This document shows positions 1 to 9,056 of a stretch of 64,000 nt of DNA, in pieces. The notes beneath the pieces are model-generated. The model saw only the letters and a program-made list of their open reading frames with translations, did not search any database and was not told the origin of the DNA. The stretch comes from Chitinophaga eiseniae (GTDB lineage: Bacteria > Bacteroidota > Bacteroidia > Chitinophagales > Chitinophagaceae), in contig NZ_FUWZ01000001.1 in the NCBI RefSeq assembly GCF_900167135.1, positions 186,001 to 250,000 on the forward strand, in the 5' to 3' direction. The translations under genes and the position numbers were made by a program. How positions within the stretch are numbered: position 1 is the stretch's first letter; every line of letters begins with the position of its first letter.

Positions 1-1211
1 GTGAATACGCCGCCATCCTGTCTGGTGGCCAGATCGCCGTACTGGAGGAAGCCCCGGCTTTCCATGGATTTGTAGACAGACATCTGGTCGGCCGAGTTCA
101 TGATATTAAAATCCTTGTACGTTGGTTTGATATAGGTAGAGAAATTACCGGTATAGGAGATGAGGGGTTTGCCTACGCGGCCTTTTTTGGTGGTGATGAC
201 TACCACGCCGTTCATAGCGCGGGCGCCATACATGGCGGTAGCGGCGGCATCTTTAAGGATCTGGAAGCTTTCGATGTCGTCGGGGTTGAGGCCGGCCACG
301 GAAGATCCCAGCAGGGTGGTAGGGTCGCCGGTGGAGAGTTGTTCGTTGGAGACGTTTACCACATCTTCGAGTACGATGCCATCTACTACCCAGAGCGGTT
401 TGTTGTCGCCGGTGATGGAGGTAGCGCCGCGGACGCGGATTTTGGGAGCGGCGCCGAAGGTGCCGGACACGTTTTGGATGGAAACGCCGGCTACGCGGCC
501 TTCCAGCATGCGGCTGACGTCAGTGATACCGTCGCGTTTCACGTCGTTGGCTTTGAGGGTGGCAGCCGAACCGGTGAAGAGTTTACGGTCGATGGTCTGA
601 TAACCGGTCACGACCACCTGGTTAAGATTCGTCACATTTTCTTCCAGCGTAACGATGATCGGTTTATCGGCGGTAGCTTTCACTTCCTGCGTTTTGAACC
701 CTACCATGCTGATAACGAGGATGGCGCCGGGTTTTACGCGAATGGTGAATTCCCCTTTGCCGTCGGTAGCGATACCGTTGCCGGTGCCTTTTTCCACGAT
801 GCTGATGCCGGGCACAAAGGAAGCATCACCGTTTTCTGCGCGGGTACCGGCGCGTCCTTTCACGGTGATGACTTCCTGTTGTGGCACAGCTTTTTCGGCG
901 GGGCGTGTGAGCACGATTTTGTCGCCGATCACCTTGTAGGCTATGCCTTTGCTCTCTAGCAGATTAAGCGCCTGCTGCATCGATACTTTATCGGGATCCA
1001 GTTCCACGTTCATATTCTTGTTGATGACCGCGGCATCATACACAAATACGACGTTGTATTTTTTCTCCATCCTTCCGAGGATGACTTCCAGTTTCTCTCT
1101 GTTTTGCTCATTGGTAAGCGGGGCGGCCTGGTTTTCCAGGCATGCCACTGTCAATAGGGCCAGGAGTAGCTTCGATTTTGGTCGCTTTTTTTTGTAAAGG
1201 ATTTCAAACAT
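1..1211 (-). CDS. SusC/RagA-type TonB-linked outer membrane receptor (N-terminal part, cut by window edge)
   Basis: Reading leftward from ATG at 1211, 403 residues are visible and the frame is still open at base 1. A signal peptide (about residues 1-29) precedes an STN/secretin-type domain (about 38-100, the part that contacts a FecR-type anti-sigma factor), a carboxypeptidase-regulatory-like domain (about 115-200) and the start of the plug, recognisable by VVVTGYQ-like spacing, WVVDGIVL and ILKDAAATAMYGARA. Family knowledge: SusC proteins import oligosaccharides or peptides across the outer membrane with a SusD lipoprotein. It lies downstream of the FecR and sigma genes in the same direction, so it is probably the regulated target of that pair. 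The beta-barrel and any SusD partner lie outside the window, so the substrate is unknown. Confidence 0.93.
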   Translation of the reverse strand, partial: MFEILYKKKRPKSKLLLALLTVACLENQAAPLTNEQNREKLEVILGRMEKKYNVVFVYDAAVINKNMNVELDPDKVSMQQALNLLESKGIAYKVIGDKIVLTRPAEKAVPQQEVITVKGRAGTRAENGDASFVPGISIVEKGTGNGIATDGKGEFTIRVKPGAILVISMVGFKTQEVKATADKPIIVTLEENVTNLNQVVVTGYQTIDRKLFTGSAATLKANDVKRDGITDVSRMLEGRVAGVSIQNVSGTFGAAPKIRVRGATSITGDNKPLWVVDGIVLEDVVNVSNEQLSTGDPTTLLGSSVAGLNPDDIESFQILKDAAATAMYGARAMNGVVVITTKKGRVGKPLISYTGNFSTYIKPTYKDFNIMNSADQMSVYKSMESRGFLQYGDLATRQDGGVF

Positions 1212-1394
1212 CGTGTATAATTATTATAGGTTAAACGGGTCCGGAGCAGGACATGGCCCATAGGCCCCCGATGGGAGCGGTACATAGCCTGCAGTCATGT
1301 TAGTTGCATTTCCGGGTTGGCAGAAATTGCGATGATGATTTCAGTTGACACATTGGGTTGCTAAACAACGGAGAAAGGCCTGATGCGGCAGTTG

Positions 1395-2372
1395 TTACCT
1401 GCCGGTGATCGTAATTTCCCGGTTGCGGTGCACTACCGTGATAGGGTAGGTAGCTTGCAGCACCTCCAATACTTCTTCCAGCTTATTGTTTTTAAACGTT
1501 GCATTCAGTTTTTTCACAGGGATTTTACCCTGGAGGTTGATCTTTACCTGATAGAGTGCTTCTACTTTTTTGCATACTTCGGACAGTGGTGCATCCACGA
1601 AGACGAGTTCATGGGTGATCCAGGCGTCGGCATTGCTGTTGATGGCATTAAATTGTTCCACGTCGCCGGTGGCCGGGTCAAACCGGATGCCTTCGCCGGC
1701 TGACAGGATGGTTTCTGTGGCGTTGGTATGTCCGGAGGCAAATTTTATTTTGCCTGTTTTGACGGTAACGCCTATGCGCTGTTCTTCCATCCGGATATTA
1801 AAAGCGGTGCCCAGTACGGTGATACTGGAGCGGCCGATTTTCACGATGAAAGGAGTGGCGGTTTGGCTGGCCACATTAAAGAAGGCGGTGCCTTGTTCCA
1901 TAATGACCGTTCTGTTTTTTCGCATGCTCTCCGGATAGCGTATCCGGCTGTTTGTATCGAGATAGATGCGTGACTGGTCGGGCAGTAGCAGGGAGTCGAT
2001 GGCGGCCAGTGTTGCTTTCTCCCTGTAGGAGATGGTGCCGGCGCTGTGGTAGAGCCACCATGAGGCGGCGGCCATGACAGGGATGGCGATGGCGGCTACG
2101 CGGAACCAGCGGTAGCGGCGTGCAGGTAGTTGGTGAATGATTTCTTCTTCCGGCAGGGCGTCCTGGAGGCGGGCAATGGCGGCGGCGGTGTCCAGCTGTT
2201 CCAGTATTTTCAGGTCTGGTGACAGTTGCCATAGTTGTTGTACCTGCAGGAAGGCGGCTTCGTTCTCCGGGGAAGCGGCGGTCCATTGCCGCACTTCCTG
2301 CTCAAGAGCAGTATCCTGCGGATTGTTCAGGTATTTTACCAGTTGGAGCCAGTTAATTGTTTCTTTTTCCAT
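1395..2372 (-). CDS. FecR-type anti-sigma factor
   Basis: 325 residues. The N-terminal cytoplasmic part (about 1-85, rich in Trp and Leu: NWLQLVKYL, WTAASPENEAAF) resembles the sigma-binding region of FecR proteins. A single membrane segment follows (about 88-110), then a periplasmic FecR domain (about 118-215; LLPDQSRIYLDTNSRIRYP and VLGTAFNIR are family hallmarks) and a C-terminal DUF4974 domain (about 255-325) ending in a beta strand. Role by family: it holds the ECF sigma factor until the STN domain of an energised SusC receptor signals substrate. It lies between the sigma gene at 2488-3126 and the SusC at 1-1211, all leftward. The 183-bp gap before SusC shows no strong terminator. Confidence 0.93.
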   Translation of the reverse strand: MEKETINWLQLVKYLNNPQDTALEQEVRQWTAASPENEAAFLQVQQLWQLSPDLKILEQLDTAAAIARLQDALPEEEIIHQLPARRYRWFRVAAIAIPVMAAASWWLYHSAGTISYREKATLAAIDSLLLPDQSRIYLDTNSRIRYPESMRKNRTVIMEQGTAFFNVASQTATPFIVKIGRSSITVLGTAFNIRMEEQRIGVTVKTGKIKFASGHTNATETILSAGEGIRFDPATGDVEQFNAINSNADAWITHELVFVDAPLSEVCKKVEALYQVKINLQGKIPVKKLNATFKNNKLEEVLEVLQATYPITVVHRNREITITGR

Positions 2373-2487
2373 TGGACAGCGGCCTTTGTGTATTGTTACA
2401 ATTCACGAAGGGCGATACCCCCAGTGGCGAAGTAAAAATTTTTACATTATTTTTTGTTTAATATGTTTGAGTGGTAAAAAGGAGGGT

Positions 2488-3126
2488 TTAGCGCTGTATC
2501 AGCAGTTCACCTGCGAGGGAGAGGAATAGTGGCAGCATGCGGAGATGGGCGGTATAATCGCGGGAATTGTCCTGGCGGTAAAAGAGATTTTCGCGGAGGG
2601 TTTTGAGGGCGTGGAGGATGTGGTTTTCCACTGTTTTTTCGGAGATCTGCAGCTGTGCGGCTATCTCCCGGTATTTAAGGCCATCGAAGCGGCTCATCTT
2701 AAATACTTTCGCACATTGTTTCGGTAGTTTTTCTATTTCCTGGTAGATACGCAGTTTCAGTTCCTGTTCTTCCTGCAGGTTATGCAGGTAGCTGTCTGTC
2801 AGTGATTCGGCGATAACGGAGTGGTGGCGCGCAATATTCTTCTCCCGCTTCAGATAGTTAAGCGCATGGTTGATAACCGCCTTGTACAGGTAGGCGCGGA
2901 GGGCACCGTTCTCATCCAGCAGTGCAGGATTTTCCCATATTCTGATGAACACTTCCTGTACCAGTTCCTGTGCGATGCCTGCGTCTTTGCAGTAGCGGTA
3001 AGCCGCCATCACCAGTTCCCGGAAGTGACGCTCATATACATAGGTAAAGGCCTGCCTGTTTTTTGCATGAATTTCCCTGATCAATGCAGCCTCGCTCAAT
3101 TGGGCAATATCGCTGGTTCTCACCAT
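2488..3126 (-). CDS. ECF-type RNA polymerase sigma-70 factor
   Basis: 212 residues from ATG 3126. Region 2 is seen around RHFRELVMAAYRYCKD and AQELVQEVFIRIWENP, and region 4 around MSRFDGLKYREIAAQLQISE and KTVENHILHALKTLRENL, a typical helix-turn-helix. The open frame extends upstream to 3297, but that extension is low-complexity and non-conserved; the protein from MVRTSD on has the family's normal length. The gene heads the sigma-FecR-SusC operon. By family it directs RNA polymerase to the SusC operon when released by FecR. A short C-terminal tail with a hydrophobic stretch (LPLFLSLAGELL) is common in the Bacteroidota-expanded ECF subfamily. Confidence 0.93.
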   Translation of the reverse strand: MVRTSDIAQLSEAALIREIHAKNRQAFTYVYERHFRELVMAAYRYCKDAGIAQELVQEVFIRIWENPALLDENGALRAYLYKAVINHALNYLKREKNIARHHSVIAESLTDSYLHNLQEEQELKLRIYQEIEKLPKQCAKVFKMSRFDGLKYREIAAQLQISEKTVENHILHALKTLRENLFYRQDNSRDYTAHLRMLPLFLSLAGELLIQR

Positions 3127-3140
3127 TAGTTTTCCTACTC

Positions 3141-3157
3141 TTTTCCAGGTATCAGGG
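3141..3157. repeat. 17-bp repeat, copy 1 (TTTTCCAGGTATCAGGG)
   Basis: Exact copy of 3789-3805, 648 bp apart, same orientation. This copy sits immediately upstream of the sigma gene start at 3126, where an operator or leader element would be expected. Read on the minus strand both copies would encode PDTWK, so a shared coding origin is an alternative. Confidence 0.55.
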
Positions 3158-3627
3158 TATAAGGTATAAAAAAAAATACGAATTAGGCGAATGTGCAAGA
3201 AAGAAATAGGATAGCAGTGGGCGGAAGATGGCTGATTTTTATGGGTTATTTCGTTTTTTCCTGATCTTTTGGCAGATCGCGGGTAATTTATCATCAACCA
3301 GTTGCCGGCGATAAAAAAAATTGCAAAAACGTTTTAGTTATCTGGAAATAGTTATATTTTTATGTTCGGAGCTGCTGTGAAAAAGCCAAAAAAGTACGTG
3401 GATAATAAAGTCAGCTCAGGTCTAAATCTAAAAAAATTATTCACTTGTAATGGTAGCACTGTAATGAAAATCTAGTAGCAGGTTGGAGTACTAAATCGAT
3501 TCAGCTCCACCGCATTTCACGTTAGGGTTGTAAACCATATTTTTTTGATTCGGGTAACTGCCTCGTCTGGCAGTGCAAACAGGTATTTATCACATTATTA
3601 AACCAATTGTTTTTTGCACATCAGGGG

Positions 3628-3641
3628 AATGATCGATCATT
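3628..3641. promoter_or_regulatory. 14-bp perfect palindrome AATGATCGATCATT
   Basis: Perfect dyad placed 3 bp before the 16-bp repeat at 3645. The size and symmetry fit the operator of a dimeric regulator such as a LacI- or GntR-type protein, but no such regulator is encoded in the window. Assignment as an operator is inference. Confidence 0.35.
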
Positions 3642-3644
3642 AAA

Positions 3645-3660
3645 CAAAATCGTTTTAGCA
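3645..3660 (+). repeat. 16-bp direct repeat, copy 1 (CAAAATCGTTTTAGCA)
   Basis: Identical to 4101-4116, and a degenerate copy (CAAAAACGTTTTAG) is at 3324-3337. The near-dyad core AAAA-N-CGTTTT resembles LacI-family operators. The three copies lie 840, 520 and 60 bp upstream of the SusC start at 4163. Confidence 0.5.
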
Positions 3661-3788
3661 CGAAATCAAAAGGCATTTGAAAATTCCACCATGGTACCAC
3701 GTTCAATGCTGTTACTTTCCGGAAAGCGGGGGGAGCAGGTAATGTCAACGCTCCTATGACCGCTATCGAACGGCTTTTTCCGTGCACA

Positions 3789-3805
3789 TTTTCCAGGTAT
3801 CAGGG
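3789..3805. repeat. 17-bp repeat, copy 2 (TTTTCCAGGTATCAGGG)
   Basis: Exact match to 3141-3157. It lies in the middle of the intergenic region, away from any start codon. Function unknown; either a regulator-binding site or a trace of local duplication. Confidence 0.55.
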
Positions 3806-4100
3806 GTCGTGAAATACAATACCCCTGTGGCAGCATCCACCAGTACGGAAGATTGTCTGCAGGCGTCAGAAGGAATCTCTCCTTCATGACAGCACTGATC
3901 AACCAGCCCGGGCGTTGTATCGGGAAGACGCATAACTTTCTTGTATCTGGTCAACAGTCCGCCGAACCTGCGTTTTGGGATTGTTATCCGGTTGTCTGCA
4001 ACCTGTGTCATACCGGCAGCGACTGCCGCCTGCCTTTTATTGTTTTCAAAAACTGTTTCCTTTCCAAAAATGATCCGGAAAGGTTATCAGACTTCTTTTG

Positions 4101-4116
4101 CAAAATCGTTTTAGCA
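4101..4116 (+). repeat. 16-bp direct repeat, copy 2, close to SusC promoter (CAAAATCGTTTTAGCA)
   Basis: Exact match to 3645-3660. It ends 46 bp before the SusC start codon, where it would overlap the likely promoter, which favours a regulatory role over chance. Confidence 0.5.
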
Positions 4117-4162
4117 TAAACTCATCAGCATTGAACCTTTATTAACCAAAAAACAAACATGT

Positions 4163-7100
4163 ATGAAGAAAAAACTGACCTTCCTGGTACGGACCAGCTT
4201 GCAGAGCGGCATCCTGCTACTGCTGTCGCTGCTGGCCTTCTCCCAGGAGAAGAAGATCACCGGTAAGGTGTTTGATGCACGGGACAACACGCCGCTTCCG
4301 GGCGTGACAGTACAGGTAAAAGGCACCAGCACCGGCACCCAGTCCGGTCCCGACGGTAGCTACTCCCTCACCGTACCCGGCAATAACAGTACGCTCATAT
4401 TTACCTTCGTTGGCTATACTCCCACTGAAAAACTGGTGGGCAACGGCACCACCCTGAACGTAGCACTGGCTACCGACGTAAAATCACTGCAAGACGTGGT
4501 GGTGATCGGTTACGGCACACAGAAAAGATCGGACGTAACCGGGGCAGTAGCCTCCGTGAGAGCCGGCGCCCTGCAGGAACGCCCGGCGCCTTCGGTTAAC
4601 CAGGCCCTCAGCGGCCGTATGCCCGGCGTACAGGTAAGCACCAACTCCGGCCGCCCCGGTGGCCAGACAAGGGTGCGTATCCGTGGCTTCAGCTCTATCA
4701 ACACCACCAGCAACCCGCTGTATGTGGTAGACGGAGTAGCGCTGCCCATGGGTAACCAAACCCAGAACTCCAACGCGATTGACTATATCAATCCGAATGA
4801 CATCGAATCTATCGAAGTACTGAAAGACGCATCTTCCACTGCGATCTACGGTGCAAGAGGCGCCAACGGCGTAGTACTGGTCACCACCAAAAAAGGTTCC
4901 GCCACCGGTGGCCGCGTTACATACGATAACTACTTCGGCCTCAACACACCCGCCCCGAACCGCGTGAAAATGCTCAATGCTAAAGAATACCTCGACCTGG
5001 AAATGCTGGGATGGCAGAACGCACAGATCTACGATAAAGCCGGCTGGGACAATGGCAACTATGCAGCCAGCAACCCTGCCTTAAAAAGAAAAGATTCCCG
5101 CTTCTTCGATAAAGACGGTAATCCGCTCTATGATACCGACTGGTTCAAAGAATCTATCCAGCATAAACTCACCCAGAACCATCAGCTGGGCTTCTCCGGC
5201 GGCAACCCCGATACCCAGTACGGCCTCTATCTCGGTTACCTCGATGACAACGGCCTGCTGCTGAATTCTTACCTGAAACGTTATTCTGCCCGCTTCACCA
5301 TCGACACAAAAATCAAAGAATGGCTGAAAGTAGGGGGCTCACTGAGCTATAATAACCAGGAGGAAAACCTGGTAGACATCGGTACCGGCGGCCTCAACTC
5401 CGTACGTATGATCACCGAAGCGTTGCCCTTCCTGCCCCTGAAACTGGCAGACGGCACCTGGACCAACAACAAAATGTATCCCGGCGCAGAAGGCGGTTCC
5501 AACCCGGTACAGATCCTGACAGACAGGAAGTATATCCTGAACACGCAGACGACCCTCGGTAACGCCTACGCCAACCTCACCCTGGCGAAAGGCCTCGAGC
5601 TGCGCAGCACCCTCGGTGCCAACATCGTCACCCGTGGCCGTAACGAATGGAATGGCCGCTCCCTGCTGGATATTTCCGCTTCTCAGAAAGGTATCGCCAT
5701 TGTTGCCAATGACCGTGAATCCTTCTGGTCTTTTGAAAACTACCTGACCTATAATAAACGTTTTGGTACTGACCACTCCTTTACCGGCATGGTTGGTATG
5801 GGCGCTTCTGAAAACAACTATTTCACCATCAATGCAAGGGGCGAAAACTATTCCACGGATTATTTTGAGAACAACAACCTCGGCGCAGGATCTGTGATCC
5901 CCGCCAGCGGCGTAGGTTCTAACCGTACCCGGTTTTCATTCTTCTCCTACTTCACCAGGTTGAACTACGCCTACAAAGAACGCTACCTGCTGACGCTTAC
6001 CGCGCGCAGAGACGGATCTTCCCGCTTCGGTCCTTCCAACAAATACGCCACTTTCCCCTCCGCCGCACTGGCCTGGAGAGTGTCTGAAGAACCGTGGCTG
6101 AAAGGCAACCACCTCCTGTCCAACCTGAAACTGCGTACCAGCTACGGCGTAACCGGCAACTCCGAAATTCCGCCGTACCAGTCACTCGCCACCCTCGCCG
6201 CCAACAGCACCTACGCTGCCGTGATCAACGGCGCTAAAGTACAGGGCATCGGTACCAACAGGCTCGCCAACCCCGACCTGAAATGGGAAAAGACAGCACA
6301 GGCCGACTTCGGCGCGGAAATAGGACTGTTTAACAACCGGATCAACCTCGAAGCAGACATATACTACCGTAAAACAACAGACATGTTGCTCGATGCGCCG
6401 GTACCTTCCACCAGCGGCTACACCACTATCCGCAAAAACATCGGCTCCATGGAGAACAAAGGCCTGGAACTGGCGCTGAACGCACTGGTGATCAACGGTA
6501 AAGACTTCACCTGGAACACCATCTTCAATATCTCCTTCAACCGTAATAAAATCCTGTCCCTCGCCACGCCGGCAGATATCTTCGGTGTGGGCGGCCCCAA
6601 CTTCACCAACCAGACCAATATCCTGCGTATAGGTGAACCCGTTGGTTCCTTCTGGGGACTGGTGCGTGAAGGTACCTGGAGCGAAGCGGAAAGAGCAGAA
6701 GCCGCTAAATTCCAGAGCTATCGCGGCGGTGGCACCATGCTGCCCGGCGATATCAAATACCGCGACGTGAACGGCGATCACATCATCAATGATGCCGACC
6801 GTATGATCATTGGTAACGGTAACCCGAAAGGATGGGGCGGTTTTATCAACAGCTTCAAATATAAAAACTTCGACCTCACCCTGGAACTGCAGTACTCCTA
6901 CGGCGCCGACGTGCTGAACATGGCCCACCACTCCGGTGAAGACCGTATCAGCATCGCCAACAGCTTCCGCTCCGTACTGGACTACTGGACACCACAGCAT
7001 CAGAACACTCCGATCGCTGCGCCCCGTCCGGTAGCCGCGGGTTATGTGACCAACGTAGACACCCGCTGGGTAGAAGACGGTTCTTTCCTCCGTGGCAAAA

Positions 7101-7321
7101 ACCTGCTGCTGGGATATACTTTCAAACCTGAAGCGCTGCAGAGAATACACCTGAGCCGCCTGCGTATCTGGGCTTCCGCACAAAACTTCTTCGTTTGGAC
7201 GAAATACAGCGGCAACGATCCGGAAGTAAGCACCTATGGCGACTCTTTCGCACAGGGACAGACGTTCTTCGACTATCCCAAACCTACTACTTATCAACTG
7301 GGGTTAAACGTGGCGTTCTAA
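4163..7321 (+). CDS. SusC/RagA-type TonB-linked outer membrane receptor
   Basis: 1052 residues. Signal peptide about 1-27 (ends LLAFSQ), carboxypeptidase-regulatory-like domain about 30-115 (ITGKVFDARDNTPLPGVTV), plug about 118-240 (VVVIGYGTQKRSDVTGAV, YVVDGVALP, IEVLKDASSTAIYGARG), then a 22-strand-type barrel ending in the aromatic-rich C-terminus YQLGLNVAF. There is no STN domain, unlike the three other SusC proteins in this window, so it is not expected to signal to a FecR anti-sigma factor. That agrees with the absence of a same-strand sigma/FecR pair. It forms an operon with the SusD gene 28 bp downstream. The substrate cannot be read from the sequence. Regulation may be through the repeated motifs upstream. 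Confidence 0.95.
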   Translation: MKKKLTFLVRTSLQSGILLLLSLLAFSQEKKITGKVFDARDNTPLPGVTVQVKGTSTGTQSGPDGSYSLTVPGNNSTLIFTFVGYTPTEKLVGNGTTLNVALATDVKSLQDVVVIGYGTQKRSDVTGAVASVRAGALQERPAPSVNQALSGRMPGVQVSTNSGRPGGQTRVRIRGFSSINTTSNPLYVVDGVALPMGNQTQNSNAIDYINPNDIESIEVLKDASSTAIYGARGANGVVLVTTKKGSATGGRVTYDNYFGLNTPAPNRVKMLNAKEYLDLEMLGWQNAQIYDKAGWDNGNYAASNPALKRKDSRFFDKDGNPLYDTDWFKESIQHKLTQNHQLGFSGGNPDTQYGLYLGYLDDNGLLLNSYLKRYSARFTIDTKIKEWLKVGGSLSYNNQEENLVDIGTGGLNSVRMITEALPFLPLKLADGTWTNNKMYPGAEGGSNPVQILTDRKYILNTQTTLGNAYANLTLAKGLELRSTLGANIVTRGRNEWNGRSLLDISASQKGIAIVANDRESFWSFENYLTYNKRFGTDHSFTGMVGMGASENNYFTINARGENYSTDYFENNNLGAGSVIPASGVGSNRTRFSFFSYFTRLNYAYKERYLLTLTARRDGSSRFGPSNKYATFPSAALAWRVSEEPWLKGNHLLSNLKLRTSYGVTGNSEIPPYQSLATLAANSTYAAVINGAKVQGIGTNRLANPDLKWEKTAQADFGAEIGLFNNRINLEADIYYRKTTDMLLDAPVPSTSGYTTIRKNIGSMENKGLELALNALVINGKDFTWNTIFNISFNRNKILSLATPADIFGVGGPNFTNQTNILRIGEPVGSFWGLVREGTWSEAERAEAAKFQSYRGGGTMLPGDIKYRDVNGDHIINDADRMIIGNGNPKGWGGFINSFKYKNFDLTLELQYSYGADVLNMAHHSGEDRISIANSFRSVLDYWTPQHQNTPIAAPRPVAAGYVTNVDTRWVEDGSFLRGKNLLLGYTFKPEALQRIHLSRLRIWASAQNFFVWTKYSGNDPEVSTYGDSFAQGQTFFDYPKPTTYQLGLNVAF

Positions 7322-7349
7322 TTTGTTCAGTATTCAAAAAGACTTTATC

Positions 7350-8918
7350 ATGAAGAGAAATATCATTCGTAAAACGATACAGCTGGCGCTCTGCGGCGCT
7401 ATGCTGATAGGTGCGGGCAGCGGTTGTAAAAAGTTCCTCGAAGAAACGGACCCTTCCAACCTCAGCCCGGACAGCTACTTTACTTTACCTGAACATGCGG
7501 ACGCGGCTATCTTTGCAGCCTATGCCCGTTTACGTTTCGTGGGAGAAGGCGCCGGCATCTTCACCAATAACTACGCGTTCCTCGATGCAGCTACAGGCAC
7601 CGTCATCACCAAAACCGCCCAGAACTCCGATCTGAACAACCTCCTGGGGCTGGTGTATGATGGCGACAACCTCCAGATCGGTAACTGGTGGAAAGGTATC
7701 TACCGCGAAATTGCCCAGGCAAACCTCGTGCTGGACAATGTGCCGAAGATCAACCCCATGGACGAAGCAGCACGCAAAAAAGTAATGGGCGAAGCTTACT
7801 TCCTTCGCGCCTGGTCTTATTTCTATGCAGTAAGATTGTGGGGTGATGTGCCTTTGGTCTTAAAATCACAGACACCCGCCTCAACGGACTTTGCTCCCAG
7901 CCGCACCAGCACGGAAGAGGTGTATAAAGCCATCGTGGACGACCTCCAAAAAGCGGAAGCTGCCGGCCTCCCCTGGAAAGACAACACCGGCCGCGCCAGC
8001 ACGGCAGCTATTAAAGCCCTGCTGGCCAAAGTATACCTGACCATGGCCGGTTTCCCGCTCAGCAAAGGTCAGGCGTACTATAAACTGGCTGCCGACAAAG
8101 CGAAGGAGGTGATTGACTATGCCAACGCGAACCCTTCTGAAATCGGCTTGTTCACCAGCTACAACGACCTGCACAGCGTAGGCTCCAACAACAAGCTGGA
8201 GCTGTTGTTCCAGGTGCAATACCTGAGCGGTGTGGCAGAAAACCCGGTGCAAACGACGATGCTGCCGAACAACGCGCAGCCGGATATTTCCGCGAAAGGC
8301 AGCGGCCAGGGAACCTACGTGCCGTCGCTCTCTTTCTATAATTCCTATAAGAAGTTTGAACCGACAGACAAACGCCCTGATCAGCAACAGTTCTTCTACA
8401 ATTATTACTTCTTCAAAGGCAACGGCGATACCATCAAACTGGGTACGCCATATATCTACAAGTTCTTTGATGCCATCTGCCACGGCGCTCCCGGCAAGCC
8501 CGGTACCGGTATCAGTAACCTGAACCTGACGCTGATACGTTATGCAGAAGTACTGCTGACATACGCAGAAGCACAGAACCGCGCAGATGGATCTGCTAAC
8601 GCTATGGCCTATACGGCATTGAATGCTGTCCGTGTTCGTGCCGGTCTGCCTGCAAAAGCCGGTCTGGGCCAGGCTGAATTTGAACAAACCGTATGGCGCG
8701 AACGCTGGCACGAGCTCTGCTACGAGGGCGTAGTTTGGTTTGATATGGTGCGCCTGCGTAAAGTATACAACGAAGACACAAATGGTTTCGATGATTTCAT
8801 TGGTCACGTCAACAAAGCCAACAACGCTACACTGGCTAAAAAACACCTGTTGTATCCGTTGCCTGTATTTGAGATGAAGAACAACCCGAACCTGAAACCA
8901 CAGAACGAAGGATACTAG
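7350..8918 (+). CDS. SusD/RagB-type nutrient-binding outer membrane lipoprotein
   Basis: 522 residues from ATG 7350, 28 bp after the SusC stop. The frame opens at a TTG (7323), but the ATG gives a clean lipoprotein signal: a basic start, a hydrophobic stretch and LIGAGSGCKKF, with the lipobox cysteine at residue 26 or so. SusD hallmarks follow: DPSNLSPDSYF, AYFLRAWSYFYAVRLWGDVPL (tetratricopeptide-like helices), TLIRYAEVLLTYAEAQNRA and, near the end, RERWHELCYEGVVWFDMVRL, and it closes with LYPLPVFEMKNNPNLKPQNEGY-type residues. It caps the SusC barrel at the cell surface and binds the ligand. It is followed by a hairpin terminator at 8983, so the operon has just these two genes and no enzyme in view. 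Confidence 0.94.
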   Translation: MKRNIIRKTIQLALCGAMLIGAGSGCKKFLEETDPSNLSPDSYFTLPEHADAAIFAAYARLRFVGEGAGIFTNNYAFLDAATGTVITKTAQNSDLNNLLGLVYDGDNLQIGNWWKGIYREIAQANLVLDNVPKINPMDEAARKKVMGEAYFLRAWSYFYAVRLWGDVPLVLKSQTPASTDFAPSRTSTEEVYKAIVDDLQKAEAAGLPWKDNTGRASTAAIKALLAKVYLTMAGFPLSKGQAYYKLAADKAKEVIDYANANPSEIGLFTSYNDLHSVGSNNKLELLFQVQYLSGVAENPVQTTMLPNNAQPDISAKGSGQGTYVPSLSFYNSYKKFEPTDKRPDQQQFFYNYYFFKGNGDTIKLGTPYIYKFFDAICHGAPGKPGTGISNLNLTLIRYAEVLLTYAEAQNRADGSANAMAYTALNAVRVRAGLPAKAGLGQAEFEQTVWRERWHELCYEGVVWFDMVRLRKVYNEDTNGFDDFIGHVNKANNATLAKKHLLYPLPVFEMKNNPNLKPQNEGY

Positions 8919-8982
8919 TCAATTTTGGATTTTCGGATTTTCGGATTTTTGATTTTTTGATTTTTTTGCGGATGATTACACG

Positions 8983-9020
8983 GAAGACCGGAGCGCTTAA
9001 AACCGCTTCGGTCTTCGCTT
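8983..9020 (+). terminator. Rho-independent terminator after SusC/SusD
   Basis: Stem 8983-8995 pairs with 9004-9016 with one G-T mismatch (GAAGACCGGAGCG / CGCTTCGGTCTTC), followed by a T run. It is nested inside a longer imperfect inverted repeat made of TTCGGATTT-like units (8923-8967 against 9032-9058), so the convergent sigma gene may use it too. Confidence 0.75.
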
Positions 9021-9056
9021 TTTACCGAAGTATGAAATCCGAAAATCAAAAAATCC

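Larger units (their letters stand above)
3127..4162. other. 1-kb intergenic region with repeated operator-like motifs, no convincing gene
   Basis: Between the divergent sigma gene and the rightward SusC gene. Short open frames exist on both strands (for example 3763-4011 minus, 82 codons), but none has a ribosome-binding site, a recognisable domain or a conserved feel. The left part (3300-3680) is AT-rich and promoter-like; 3700-4080 is more GC-balanced and could be decayed coding sequence. The region contains two exact repeat pairs (16 and 17 bp) and a 14-bp palindrome, listed separately. It must hold the promoters for both the sigma operon and the SusC/SusD operon. Confidence 0.6.

Noticed and set aside
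339..959. 206-codon plus-strand frame
   Set aside because: Antisense shadow of the SusC gene on the minus strand; biased toward Phe/His/Gly as expected for a reverse frame, with no ribosome-binding site.
3763..4011. 82-codon minus-strand frame in the intergenic region
   Set aside because: No ribosome-binding site and no recognisable fold; kept only as possible decayed coding sequence in the intergenic entry.
3661..4100. 440-bp segment between 16-bp direct repeats as a mobile element with target duplication
   Set aside because: No terminal inverted repeats and no transposase; a third, degenerate copy of the repeat lies outside, so repeated operator sites are simpler.
6182..7297. 371-codon minus-strand frame
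   Set aside because: Lies wholly inside the SusC gene at 4163-7321; composition is that of an antisense frame and no domain is visible.
7881..8846. 321-codon minus-strand frame
   Set aside because: Antisense of the SusD gene; no known motif.
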